Shown here: in pieces, positions 13,161 through 24,765 of the stretch
How the letters are laid out: each line of letters begins with the position of its first letter
Numbering within the stretch: the stretch's first letter is position 1
Assembly (NCBI GenBank): GCA_003024785.1
Contig: PUQB01000922.1
Location: 1 to 64,000, forward strand
Direction: 5' to 3'
DNA: 64,000 bases
Source of the DNA: Selaginella tamariscina
Lineage: Eukaryota; Streptophyta; Lycopodiopsida; Selaginellales; Selaginellaceae
The notes under the pieces: generated by a model
The model's input: only the letters and a program-made list of their open reading frames with translations
Database searches by the model: none
What the model was told of the DNA's origin: nothing
Made by a program: the position numbers and the translations under genes

Positions 13161-13249
13161 AACTGTCCAGAGCTCACATTTGTGGTGGTTCTAAAACGAA
13201 ATGTTATCTTTTGCTTTTGCACTAGCACAAATGTGAGCTTTGGACAGTT
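13161..13249. ncRNA. Perfect-stem hairpin, candidate miRNA-like precursor
   Basis: Two 24-nt arms, 13161-13184 (AACTGTCCAGAGCTCACATT...) and 13226-13249 (CACAAATGTGAGCTTTGGAC...), are inverted copies with a single difference that still allows a G-U pair. The loop is 41 nt. The size and stem quality fit a plant miRNA precursor or a short foldback transposon. It lies in the presumed 5' UTR or first intron of the ParB-like gene. No expression evidence is available, so the RNA call is tentative. Confidence 0.35.
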
Positions 13250-14825
13250 AATTCCGTCTACTTCTCTCTGTGTATTATTTTTGTATATTCGGGTTTATAC
13301 AAGTGTGTGTGCGTTTTTATATGATTTGTATTCATAGTGTATTATTTTGCAGAAGGACGATTTGATCAAACAAGGAGATCGAGTCATTAGTATGGAGTCG
13401 TCGTCAAATTCTGGGTAAGAATTAAAATAAAATCTGTTATACTCGGATACTTGAACTAATCATTTTTGTATTCAGATGTGGAATTGAGGTGACATTAAAG
13501 ACGAGAGCAGGAGAAGAGATGGGCAGGGGGATTCTGGAATCAACTTGGCCATATTTCAAACTAAACGGGAAGCGCATTGGAACAACCATGGTTGCTGTCA
13601 AACTAACCTCTGTCACATCGCATGGACAAGCAAAACAATGGAAAGTGGGTGTGCTAGTCAAGCATCCCAAAGCATGCTTGAACCCAGATTGAACGATGCT
13701 CGACACATATGCCTTGTTCCATCCAATGTCACGTTCTCGGATCCAGAGGTCGCCAGTTACAACATTAATTTCGGGTGGTTTTGTCGACTTGTGGATAATG
13801 ACGTTCACGTGTTCACTAATGATGTTGACCTTGGAGTTCTTCTTCAACTCAACGAAAGCCCATCTATGGAGGGGATCCATCTGGATGTCTACTTCGAAGA
13901 TCTTCAGACTCATCGAGTAGGTGTATTGTCAGGAGATATTGCTTCACAATACAGAAAATCAGCAAGTGGAGCAATCTTCCCTCTTCACATTGAAGAAGAA
14001 CACTGCGACATCATAAAGGAGATTGAGAGGGTGGCTTGGTCTCAGGTTCTTTACAGATCACGTTCAATTTGCTTAGAAAATTTCGGGAGCTGGAAGAGTG
14101 TGCGAGAACCTTAGAACAGCATCAATCGGGGATCACACATGTTGATTCGGATCGTAGAAGAAAATCATTAGTCGTTTTGTCAGCTGCACCTGTGGCGTCC
14201 CATGCTGCAATAAGCCACAAGGAAATGATGTTGGATGATAGGATTTACCAGTGTAGGGTTAAGTATTGCAGCGTCAACCCAAACTTCAATTACAGGCCAC
14301 TGAATCAGGAACGTGTAGCTGAGCTCATGGAGAAGATGAAGGACGAAATTCTTACACCGTTCCACATAATGCTGTTTTGTGCGCATACTACGAGAAACAC
14401 AAAGGCGCTGACAAAGTGTGGATCACAACACCGGAACAAATGAGGAAGGTTCAGACGGAGAATAGAAAATCAGTTAAGTACTACATCATTAGTGGCCAGC
14501 ACACAATAACGGCAGCCCAACGACTTCTCGATGAACACAACAAAGGAACGATGGCAACAAAACTTTCCGAGCATACCCGTGAGAAGCTGACGAAAAATCG
14601 GCGTTTTTAGCGAAGCCGAATCTCACAATCGAGCAGTACCATAAGTTATCGGCGGAATGGGACGCTGCAGACACCAACCACTACAACAGCAAAATATGGG
14701 AGAAGTTCAAACACACGCGAGCCGTGTGGGAATCTCTTCAGCGACCACAAAGAGCTACCGCAGGGAATAGACAATCTGCGGAATACCGGGTAAGCAAATT
14801 GTTTGGGCGGGATTTATCTCACCGG

Positions 14826-15414
14826 TGTCAAGCCACGATCCAGGAACCAGGAAACGAGTAGGATTCCGGGAACAGGAAGGCTTGACTCAGGAACAGGGCC
14901 GAGAGCAGGACAGGAACCAGGAACAGGAACCAGGAACAGGAATAGGAACAGGACGGATCCAGGAACAGGACGGATCCAGGAGCAGGACAGGATCAGGATA
15001 GGATCCAGGAACAAGATAGGAACTAGACAGGATGCAAGAGCAAGATAGGAGCAGGAGGCAAAGAGTAAGACAAGAAAAGACAAGAGCAAGGAACAAGAAT
15101 AATCGTAGAATGACTGGTGTTGATAGTAACTGATTGTACAACAATTAGGTCGGAGCTTTTATGCTCACAACTCCAAGCTAATCTAGTCATGAGTCTAATC
15201 TAGTCATGAGCTAAAATAGTGTCCCTTATCCTCTAGGCATATCCTGTAGCATATCCATAGGCATATCCTATAGGAATATCCTATAGGTATATCATGTAGG
15301 AATATCCTGCAGGCATATCCTGTAACCGTATCCTGTATCCGAAATCCTGCATCCTGTATCCTGTATCCGGAAACCTGTATCCTGCATCCTGTATCCTGTA
15401 TCGGGTTGTTGACA
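14826..15414 (-). repeat. 3' LTR of the gypsy element
   Basis: This 589-bp copy starts TGTCAAGCCACGATCCAGGA and ends GGGTTGTTGACA on the plus strand. The purine tract AGGGAGGAGGTGC (minus strand, 15415-15427) abuts it and marks it as the 3' LTR. The body is dominated by degenerate CAGGAACAGGA and ATCCTGTA repeats. Confidence 0.92.
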
Positions 15415-15425
15415 GCACCTCCTCC

Positions 15426-18130
15426 CTAAGGACGAGTTCCACGAGTCGTAGGACCTGGTTTAGCAGGATAATGCCGATGGAAGGCAGCAACTTTGGAAGA
15501 AGCATGGAGTAAGTTGGATGCAGGTTCCCAAGTGCGATCGGTAGGCAAATAACCTTTCCAATCCACCAAGTATTGAAGTTGGCGACGATGAAGACGAGAA
15601 TCAAGGATGGCTGCAACTTCGTACTCAGGTTCACCAGCAATGACCACAGGAGGGGGAGGAGAAGAAGCACGACCAGGAAGAGAAGAAGGATGATACGGCT
15701 CCAACAAGGAGGTGTGAAACACAGGATGAAGTTTCACCGTGGATGGTAACTCGAGTCGGAAAGCTACAGGATTTACCTCCGCCACGATCCTGTAAGGGCC
15801 CAATCGTTGAAAATCCAACTTAGAAGAAGGCCTGTTGGTGCGAATGTGTCGACGAAGAAGCCACACGAGATCACCAACCTTGTATGCAGGTGCCGGCTGA
15901 CGATGGCATCAGCATGATGCTTGTACCGTTCCTGTGCCTGCTGAAGATGAACCCGGAGATCATCCTGTACCTGACGAAGATGCTGGAGACGATCCTGTAC
16001 TGCAGGAGCGGAAGAAGAGAAGAAGCAGAGAAGCAAAGTCAAAACGTGGATGGTGGCCTGTAAGAGCAAAGAAAGGTGTCTGGCCTGTAGATGCGTGAAT
16101 GGAGTTGTTGTAGGCAAACTCCGCCATAGGAAGAAGGTCCAACCAATTATCCTGTTGGTAACTGATGAAGCAGCGAAGATATTGCTCCAAGGTCTGGATT
16201 GTGCGTTCTGACTGTCCATCAGTTTGCGGGTGATATCCTGAAGAAAGATCCGCTTTAACCTGTAGACTCCGAAGAAGCTCTCGCCAAAACTTGGACATGA
16301 ATTGTGGACCTCGATCGGAAACAATGCTCTCAGGAAGACCATGATGTCGGAACACCTCACGGATCACCAACTCGGCAGTTGTCTGACCTGTAGCTGTCTT
16401 GTTGCAGGGTAGGAAATGAGCCTGCTTGGTGAAACGGTCAACCACCCACAAGAACTGCATCGAATCCACGAGAAGGAGGAAGATCTGTGAGGAAATCCAT
16501 AGAAATGGATCTCCAAGGAGCAGAAGGAACAGGAAGAGGACGAAGAAGACCAGAAGGTGCATGATGAGGCATCTTCGACCTGTTGCAGGTGTCACAACTC
16601 CGTACAAACCTTTCCACAAAACCTCGCAACCCAGGCCACCAATAGTTGCGAGTCACCAACTCAACTGTCTTGGCCACACCGAAATGTCCTGTAGCCGGGG
16701 TATCATGACAATCCTGTACCACACGAGTCCTGCAAACACCAACAGGAACGTACAGGAGACCTTCCCGGTACAGGAGTCCATCCTGTATGGTGAACAGGTT
16801 GTAGTCTGGACGGGAACTGGAGGAAGAGGAACTTGCAACGTCAGGATGAATGTGTGAGAACACATTCTTTGCCAAGTCGTCTGTAGCCAACTGCGAACGG
16901 ACGTCCTGTAGGAGTGAATTTGCTGGAGCCTGATGAACCTGCAGTGCCGCAAGCCGGAATCGATCAGGACCCAACAACACTTGCCTTTGACAGTCAAATG
17001 CAGGATCGCCCGGGCTTGGTGCAAGGAGCGCCTAGACAATGCGTCCGCCTTGCCATTCCGAAAACCGGGCCTGTAGACGATGACGAAGTCAAAACGTGAT
17101 AGGAACTCCGCCCACCTAGCCTGTCGCCGACTGAGAACTCGAGCCGTTTGAAAGTACTCCAGGTTCTTGTGATCCGTAAGAACTTGTACAGGATGTGCAG
17201 CACCTTCCAGGAAATGCCGCCACTCCTCAAACGAATCCACAATGGCCTTGAGTTCCTTGTCATGAATCTCGTATTGATCTCCGCCGACAGGAACTTACGA
17301 GAGTGAAAAGCTACAGGATGAAGCAACTTGTCCTCTCCAACTTGCGATAGGACGGATCCTATTGCAAAATCCGAGGCATCTGCTTCAACGAAGAAAGGAC
17401 GAGAAGGATCAGGATGTGCTAAAATCGGAGCTGTCGTGAAGGTGTCCTTGAGTGTTGTGAATGCATGTTCCGCCTTGTCCGACCAAGAGAAAACCTCTGT
17501 GCGCTTGGTGAGTTCCGTGAGTGGAAGTACACGCTTGGAGAAGTCCTGTATGAATCGCCTGTAGAAGTTTGCAAAGCCAAGGAAACATTGTACATCTCGT
17601 ACAGACTTGGGCCTCTCCCACTCCACGATGGTCTTCACCTTGTGCATGTCCATGGAAACGCCAGCAGGAGAGACGATGTAGCCCAAGAACTCCACAGAAT
17701 CCCTATCGAAAAAACACTTCTCCAACTTCGCATACAAGCCATGCTCACGAAGCCGCTGTAGAACCAACCGTACATGCTTGTCATGTGCCGCCTGGTCCTT
17801 GGAGAAAATCAAAATGTCATCGAGGTAGATCACCACAAACTGGTCCAAGAAGTCACGAAAGATGTCGTTCACCATGTGTTGGAACACAGCTGGGCATTGG
17901 TAAGGCCGAAAGGCATCACCGTGTACTCGAAATGTCCATACCTTGTACGAAAGGCAGTCTTCCACTCATCGCCGGACGAATCCGTACAAGGTTGTAGGCC
18001 CCTCGTAAGTCGATCTTCGTGAACACCTTTGCTCCTCGCAGCCGATCGAGAAGTTCCGGGATCAATGGCAACGGGTACCGATTCCGAATGGTAGCTTGAT
18101 TCAAACCCCTGTAGTTCACAACCAAACGTA
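15426..18130 (-). pseudogene. Gypsy pol: RT, RNase H, integrase, chromodomain
   Basis: Minus-strand frames read, in order: RT start with [20 protein letters not shown] and KIDLRGAYN (about 18120-17990), the catalytic YLDDILIFSKD box (about 17830), RNase H with [10 protein letters not shown] and GKADALSRR (about 17180-17030), integrase zinc-binding HHCC with GHFGVAKT and CDTCNRSK (about 16690-16570), the integrase core with VSDRGPQFMSKFW and GYHPQTDGQSERT (about 16310-16200), and a chromodomain with YLVDWKGY and TWEPASNL (about 15565-15500). Frame changes near 17900, 17270, 16900, 16440 and 15900 break the polyprotein. The product would reverse-transcribe and integrate the element; the chromodomain is thought to guide integration toward heterochromatin. 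Confidence 0.9.
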
Positions 18131-18807
18131 AGCTCCCATCCTTCTTCTTGACAAAAGAAGATTGGCGCTCCTGCAGGGGACTTTGAGTGACGAATGAAGC
18201 CAGATGCCAAGTTGTCCTCGATGTTACTGGCGAAGAACCTCCAACTCTGTGGGTGACAATGCGTAAATCGGTCCGAACGGTGGGGTCTTTCCTTCTGCAA
18301 GATCAATAGGACAGTCGTAGGACCTGTGAACAGGAAGAACTGCAGCCTTGTGCTTGTCAAAAACGTCCTTAAAGTCGTGGTACTTGATGGTAGAGAAGAA
18401 GGAGGAGAAGAGAGGAAGTAGGCGAAGAAGAAGGAGTAGGCGAAGGAGATTGAAAAAACAGGAGAGTCAGACACAGGAAAGGTAGAAGAGGACGTAGGAG
18501 TTACTTGAAAGGCAAAAAGGTGGAAAGGAGTAGGATCAGTGGTAAGTTCATGCATGGTAGTGTAAGAACTCGGAGAGGCAGCAGGGGAGTTGTGACTGAA
18601 AAAGAGGAAGGATCTTGGGGGGTGGAACAGAGAAGAGTAACAAAAGGAGGCAGGATTGGAAGAATCCTGTACAGAAGTCCGTGGTTGCACAGGAGTGAGG
18701 GAGGCCTGTGAGTGTGATGACGAACCAACAGGAGGTGGATCCTGTTGAGGAGGAACCTTCGACACTGATACAGGATTGGAAAGAACCCTGTACAGGAATC
18801 CGCAAAC

Positions 18808-19388
18808 TTACAGGAGTGGAGAGAACCTGCGGATGTGCTGAGGAACTGATATGAGGTAATCCTGTCGAGGAAGAGTCTTCAACAATGGTACAGGAACAGG
18901 CACGGTCAATCCTGTAGCTTGTACTGCCTCAGACACCAAGGATGTATCCTGCACGCAGGAAGGTACAGGATTGATCCTGGCTGCTGGAGAGGAAAACGTG
19001 AGCGTCCTAGACCTCCAGTCGATCTGCGGGTTTGCAACAACGAACCATGGCATGCCAAAAATGATGGGAGTCGACCGAGTCTTGATCAAGTTGAAGGAAA
19101 TTGAACAGTTGAATGCGCCATGACTGCAAGAGAGAGTGTGGTAGTGTGGGTAACTGCGCCAGAAGCAATCAAACGACCATCGGCCACCTCTACAGGAATT
19201 GCACGCTTCAACTTCACCACCGGAATGCCATGCTGAGCTGCAAAAGTGTCATCCATGAAACATGCATTCGCACCAGTGTCTAACAGGGCAAACTCCTTGA
19301 GCTCTCGATTATTGAGGCGAATGTGTACAGGAAACTTGAGTGATGGAATGATATGAGCAGCACCAATGGAGCCTGCACCTACGTCCAA
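18808..19388 (-). pseudogene. Gypsy aspartic protease region
   Basis: The minus-strand frame from 19388 contains ALLDTGANACFMDD, the D-T-G active-site triad of retroviral-type pepsin-like proteases, followed in another frame by IIFGMPWF (about 19060). It cleaves the polyprotein in working copies. A frame change near 19090 separates the two parts. Confidence 0.85.
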
Positions 19389-20375
19389 TTTCGCGGCTCC
19401 TAGACGAAGTGGACATTGAAGTTTTCCGACTGAACTTCAGCTTCGGCTTCACGCGTCTTGAACGTTCTGGCTTTATTAGGACATTCCGCCACTTGTGTCC
19501 TGCTGCACCACAATACAAGCATAGGTTCTCATCCCGACGACGTTGCTCTCAGCAGTTGAAAGTGGGCCACGCTTGGATTTGTTAACCTCCATAGGAACTG
19601 CTCCAGAAGGTGTCGTAGGAACATGTGCTACGGCTACAGGATTCGTTGGCAGGAACTGCTGACGGAATTTTTCCTGACGGCGCTCGAACAAGCGGTTGTC
19701 GCAGCGAACGGCCTATTGCATGATCTCCACTAACGTTTGAGCATCCGGTAATGTAAGGAGAAGGTCCTTCACATCATCCCTCAGCCCAAAACGAAAGTGT
19801 TCGATCAACGCAGTCTCGTCCCATGGAATGTTTGTGCACAATTGCTGGAATTCAGATGCATAAACTGAAGCTGGTCTGGATCCTTGTGTGAGCCTTCGTA
19901 ACTTGGTGCATGCAAAACGGTACTTATCAGGATCTCCAAAACAGGCTTCAAAGGCAGCCACGAAACCTTCAAAGTCCTCCATCAATGGGTCGTCACGCTC
20001 CAGCAAGGGAGCAACCCAAGCTCGTGGAGATCCACTTAGTAAGGATGCCAAAAGGCCAACCTTTTGTGCATCCGTCGAGTAGCGGCGTGGTTGCATGCGG
20101 ATCAAGAGTCGGATCTGATTCAAGAAACCTTGAAAATCGGCACGGTTGCCACTGAACTTCTCTGGCATGCTGATCTTCGGCTCCGGGGAAAAGTTCGATG
20201 AAGAAGGAACCACCGATGCCTGAGAGAGAGCCTGTGCAGCAGCCTTGGAAGATGCATCAGCAGCTGCATGTGCCGCATGGGTGGAGCCTTGTAGATCGGT
20301 GACCACTTGGCGCAAGGTGGCCAGCTCATGAAGCAACATTTGGTGCTCGCGTTGAAAGTGCTCAAAATCAGCCAT
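19310..20375 (-). pseudogene. Gypsy gag with zinc knuckle remnant
   Basis: The minus-strand frame 20375-19713 starts MADFEHFQREHQ and has a coiled-coil-like N-terminus, an Ala-rich linker and the retrotransposon gag core (PEKFSGNRADFQGFL, GSPRAWVAPLL). It ends at a stop near 19713. The sequence continues after that stop with FERRQEKFRQQFLP, and a zinc-knuckle remnant CLYCGAAGHKW lies near 19520-19485. It would form the virus-like particle and bind RNA. Confidence 0.88.
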
Positions 20376-20475
20376 GATCGTATGAAAGAAAGAAAGGAGA
20401 AAAACGAAGGAAAAGAATCAAGGAAAAAAAAGGTAGCTGGGAAACGAAGAGCTATGAAAGCAGTTACTATCAAAC

Positions 20476-21069
20476 TGTCAAGCCACGATCCAGGAACCAG
20501 GAAACGAGTAGGATTCCGGGAACAGGAAGGCTTGACTCAGGAACAGGCCGAGAGCAGGACAGGAACCAGGAACAGGAATAGGAACAGGACGGATCCAGGA
20601 ACAGGACGGATCCAGGAACAGGACGGATCCAGGAGCAGGACAGGATCAGGATAGGATCCAGGAACAAGATAGGAACTAGACAGGATCCAAGAGCAAGACA
20701 GGAGCAGGAGGCAAAGAGTAAGACAAGAACAAGACAAGAGCAAGGAACAAGAATAATCGTAAAATGACTGGTGTTGATAGTAACTGATTGTACAACAATT
20801 AGGTCGGAGCTTTTATGCTCACAACTCCAAGCTAATCTAGTCATGAGTCTAATCTAGTCATGAGCTAAGAATAGTGTCCCTTATCCTCTAGGCATATCCT
20901 GTAGCATATCCTATAGGCATATCCTATAGGAATATCCTATAGGTATACCTGTAGGAATATCCTGCAGGCATATCCTGTAACCCGTATCCTGTATCCGAAA
21001 TCCTGCATCCTGTATCCTGTATCCGGAAACCTGTATCCTGCATCCTGTATCCTGTATCGGGTTGTGACA
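20476..21069 (-). repeat. 5' LTR of the gypsy element
   Basis: This 594-bp direct copy of 14826-15414 starts TGTCAAGCCACGATCC and ends GGGTTGTGACA. It differs by a few substitutions and short indels in the CAGGAACAGGA tracts. The sequence just inside (minus strand GTTTGATAGTAACTG) is not the usual Met-tRNA site, so the primer is unclear. Close LTR similarity implies a fairly young insertion. Confidence 0.92.
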
Positions 21070-22994
21070 ACCGGTATATTAATCTGTCTTTTTCCTCAGA
21101 GAGTTGAGAGAAATTGTAGCAGTTGATTTTGCCCAGGTGGGCGGGAAGGAAACATCCTTTTTGATGATGTTGATTTCTTGTCCCGAGGATAGGATCTTTA
21201 CCAAATGGTTGGGAATTATGGAATCCTTTGTAAAAGGAACACTGAAGAAGAAGCAGACAAGTGAAGTGGAGCCCTCAGAGAAGTCTGCAAAGAAACCCAG
21301 TAAGACACCGAAGTCTAAGTCTGTTCAATCTATAAAGGATGTAAACAACGATTTCAAGCTCACATGGTTGAAGCCTTTAAATGGAACAACGATGGAGGAG
21401 ATGGAAGTCTTGGCTGATTTGGTGATTGATGGCAAATTACAGATTAACAACAGCAGCCCCACCTCTCCTTTTCATCTCAAGGCAATGGAGTTGAAGACGG
21501 TCAGGCACTTCAAGGAGTGGTTGGGAATACACTGCCACAAACTGGGTTGGATTTCGGCTTCAACATACGAAGAGGTCAGCAAATATTTGCATGTGACAAA
21601 TGATGATATGCTTGTCGAATGGGTGAATCAATCGGAAGATCTGGCAAGAATCTATTGCATGCCAACGCCAATAAGGAGAACATTGCGATGACGCCTTCTC
21701 TTATGGTAGTCCTTCAGCAGCGGAGAACCGAGTTGAACCTTATAAAGGAGGATGCTACGAATCACGACAAGCCCTACAGATGTTTGTTGTTGGATTCGGA
21801 GACTTTATGGGGTACCATCACTGCTTGTAGAAAACCGTTTCAATTGTTCGTGATGGATCGGCGGGTGTCAAAAAATCCTTCGACAGACAGGACACTAGAG
21901 GATTTGGTGGAGAAACTTAGCCGTGCAAGCATGTACAAAGAAGGTATTTATTATTGAATTCATACTTGCACTCTTGACTGATATCTACGTTTTCAGGTAT
22001 TTATTTCTTGATTCTTGCTCATGTCACCGATACCTTTGCCTTCTCCTTTGCCAAGAGGAATAAACATCGTTGGACAGATTTTATATGAATGATGCTGATT
22101 CGAAGTGCATTGATTCGGTTGTTCACTTGGTTGTTAGGAATGCGCCAAACAGTTTCAAACTTCCAAATGACTGGCCAGGCATCTGTTTGCACTCCAACGG
22201 CCCTGAACCTCCATCCGATACACCGATAGGATAGAGTGACGTATTCGGCAATGTACGTTATCCAAACATCACAAGTCAAGCGGCACGGAGCATCGTCAAC
22301 TTGATCAGGGGTCCTCACAGTGATGCGTGGGTTTTTGACTACTGCACTAGGGGGTCCGTCTTGAAGGAGTGTTACCTTCGGCATACATGTGTATTTGCCG
22401 TTGAAAAGGATAAGACCATGGTTGAGGACCTGAACAAGTGGATAGATAGGTTCTCAACTGAGTACCCCAACGAATCCATAAAGGAGTATTTGAGAAAGTT
22501 CCCTCCAGATAAGTGCGATAGCTCTGAAGACGAATCTGGTTCAATGTCGGAGTCTGAGGACGAACTTCAATCAGATATTAGACCGGAAGTTATCTCGAGG
22601 AGTACAGAACATTTGCACACTCATACCCATGGAAACATCAATAGAAGATGAAGAAGATCTTGAACCATCTCACAAGCGGCTTAGACCTTCTTCGCCTCAC
22701 TCAGAAGGTAATAGCGAAGAAGAATTGTTAATGAATTGTTAGAGTGACGAATAGTTGTAAATGAGTGTAACATAAGGCATTTTTGTATATTTCGTTTATA
22801 TTTGTACAGAAAATAAATTCTCAAGGATTAATGAAGCTTTTAGTTCAAACATGGGTCACACATTAACAAGGTAAATAATATACCTTTAATTTTAAGGTCA
22901 GCTAATTATCATTTTGCAGATGTAATGAAACAATTGAGAACATGGATTTTCAGCATTGGCATGAGGTAAGAGAGGGGTTTGGCGACAATTTCTT

Positions 22995-24029
22995 GTGCCA
23001 CATGTCAGAATGACAGAGTTCATGCAGGAAATGGATAATAATGCAGCTCAAAACATCGTTACCATGGGGGCCACTTCAGTTTTTTCATCATCATTTTTAT
23101 TGGCTTCAGTTCCGAAATCAATTTCTTCAGCGCATGCAATATCTGAATCTTGTAAGGATGATGTACAATTAAATGATGAAGGGATAGGCAACGAGATAGT
23201 GGCAACGGATAAATGTGAAAGGGAGCAAACAAGTGATTTGCAAAGTATTCAAGAGGCAACGCTATCTCATGTTACTCATGGCCATATTGTGTTGTTGGAT
23301 GTCAATGGTGTTCTGCTTCATCGACAAAGGCCCGAGGATAGGAAAAAAGAAATCAAACAAGGAGATTTCATTCCTTGTCATGGTAAATTTCGATATGATA
23401 TTATTTTTCGTCCAGGGTTGGATCGTCTCTTTCAAAAGCTTAAGGAGATGGGTGCGCTTGTGGGGATTTGGTCATGCATGCAGATTCATAACTTAACACC
23501 GCTGTTGAATTTGCTTAAGAAACATTGTAGTGTTGCAGAAGAGGTGATTCGTAAAGATTGGATTTTTGACCAGCGAATGTGTTATAAACCTCTCGAATTT
23601 CACAATATAAGAAAGGAAAGCAAGCCATACTTCTTCAAGAATGAAAGAATAATTGGGACTCATGGGGAGATCAGTCGCTTAAGGATAACGAAGAATGCAC
23701 ATATCTTAGTAGTAGACGACTCTCCTCAGAAGGCTATGCTCAACCAAAACATTGCTTGTATTCATCCAATCACTTTCGATCCATATTCTGATGATATCAT
23801 GGATGAGCTAGTGAACTACTTGGATACGTGCCTCAGAAAGAAGAATCTCGAAAATTTTTGTGAGCAGTATCCACCGTATCATACATTTCCTGAAGCTTTT
23901 CTTTCTCGTGATTTTGAATTTTATAAAATGAAGGATAGCAACCGGGCGCTTTATAATATTATTCTTAAGGAACGTCATTTTTTAGATGAGCCTTTATGCA
24001 GACCTTTCTTATTACATCTTATGTATTAA
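22995..24029 (+). CDS. FCP1/SCP-like HAD-family protein
   Basis: An uninterrupted 344-residue frame. Residues 1-90 are low-complexity and weakly conserved. From 93 on it has the FCP1-homology fold: motif I LLDVNGVL (nucleophile position D102, but Asn at the usual +2 acid position), motif II GIWS (157-160), and motif IV VVDDSP (239-244). The family dephosphorylates proteins such as the RNA polymerase II C-terminal domain. The D-x-N variant also occurs in plant FCP1-homology proteins and may lower or alter activity (inference). The gene lies about 0.35 kb downstream of the ParB-like gene on the same strand. An upstream exon may exist, since an acceptor-like TGTCAG precedes the coding start. Confidence 0.75.
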   Translation: MPHVRMTEFMQEMDNNAAQNIVTMGATSVFSSSFLLASVPKSISSAHAISESCKDDVQLNDEGIGNEIVATDKCEREQTSDLQSIQEATLSHVTHGHIVLLDVNGVLLHRQRPEDRKKEIKQGDFIPCHGKFRYDIIFRPGLDRLFQKLKEMGALVGIWSCMQIHNLTPLLNLLKKHCSVAEEVIRKDWIFDQRMCYKPLEFHNIRKESKPYFFKNERIIGTHGEISRLRITKNAHILVVDDSPQKAMLNQNIACIHPITFDPYSDDIMDELVNYLDTCLRKKNLENFCEQYPPYHTFPEAFLSRDFEFYKMKDSNRALYNIILKERHFLDEPLCRPFLLHLMY

Positions 24030-24708
24030 CAAGGATGGCAACTCCCAATTGCATTCGTGAGAGTGTTAGTGGTGGCAACAACATCAAGATATTGACCAAA
24101 ATGATTTGATTAATCCGGAGAGTGATGATTTAGACAAAATGAGGAAGATTTCTCTGTATGGTTAGGAAGAAAGTATTTATAAATAAATTAACATGTTGAT
24201 AAGAAATGATTTCATTTGTAATTATGTTTGATAGTATTTCTTCATTATTGTAAACTATTTTTAGAATAATATGAATATTCTAAGATATTTAGGAATATTC
24301 CTTACTAAGTAAGGTTATTGAAGGATTAATTAATTAATTAATTAATATTTAAGGCTTAATTACATATTAATTAAATGATTAATTAATAATTAAAACTTAA
24401 GTATTAATTAGTAATTTATTTTATATTCCCATTTTCACGTATCATGCCCACTTTAGTTACAACGTGCATCTATGAGTAATATTGCACTTGTATTTATAGC
24501 ATCTTAATATATAATGTATTACTACATATTTATCATATACAGTATATCTTGTATATACTTCTACATTTAAATATATTTGGTTATTAATATAAATCTTATA
24601 TGTCGGTCGTGGGTACATATAAGTATCTCATGTTTCATCTAATGAGTTCTGTTCAGCCTCGGATGTGTGTTTATTTTCACACACACATAGTGACTAGATA
24701 ATCCACAA

Positions 24709-24765
<57 letters not shown>

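Larger units (their letters stand above)
14826..21069 (-). mobile_element. Ty3/gypsy chromovirus, full length, TSD ACCGG
   Basis: A 6244-bp element on the minus strand is bounded by direct 5-bp target duplications ACCGG at 14821-14825 and 21070-21074. Both LTRs are present. From 5' to 3' (right to left) it has gag, zinc knuckle, protease, reverse transcriptase, RNase H, integrase and a C-terminal chromodomain, the chromovirus order. The coding frame is interrupted several times, so this copy is probably not autonomous. It sits in an intron of the ParB-like gene in antisense orientation. A solo LTR of the same family is at 41604-42157. Confidence 0.93.
13353..22650 (+). pseudogene. Decayed gene with ParB-like and DNA-methyltransferase-like parts
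   Basis: Exons visible by splice sites: 13353-13414 (ATG 13392), 13476-14789, 21100-about 21950, and about 21998-22650. The second exon ends with a segment reading NYRPLNQERVAELMEKMK, then YYIISGQHTITAAQRLL (about 14290-14540). This fits the ParB/Srx-type pattern (R-x-L ... Y-x-I-x-x-G-x-H-x-x-x-A). The last exon has RYPNITSQAA, then AWVFDYCTRGSVLKECY and FAVEKD (about 22255-22430), resembling the C-terminal AdoMet-binding motifs of N6-adenine DNA methyltransferases, followed by an acidic tail. At least six frame breaks (for example near 13690, 14036, 14385, 14590, 21660) and a stop near 22233 show it is decayed or badly assembled. The 61-nt intron 14790-21099 is filled by the gypsy element. 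I know no named family with this exact layout; the assignment is motif-level. Confidence 0.4.

Noticed and set aside
14803..15144. Arg/Gly/Thr-rich open frames in the gypsy LTR
   Set aside because: They come from CAGGAACAGGA repeats in the LTR and occur again at 20307-20844.
18505..18711. Plus-strand open frame of 68 residues inside the gypsy element
   Set aside because: It is antisense to the protease-RT linker of the element and has no motif.
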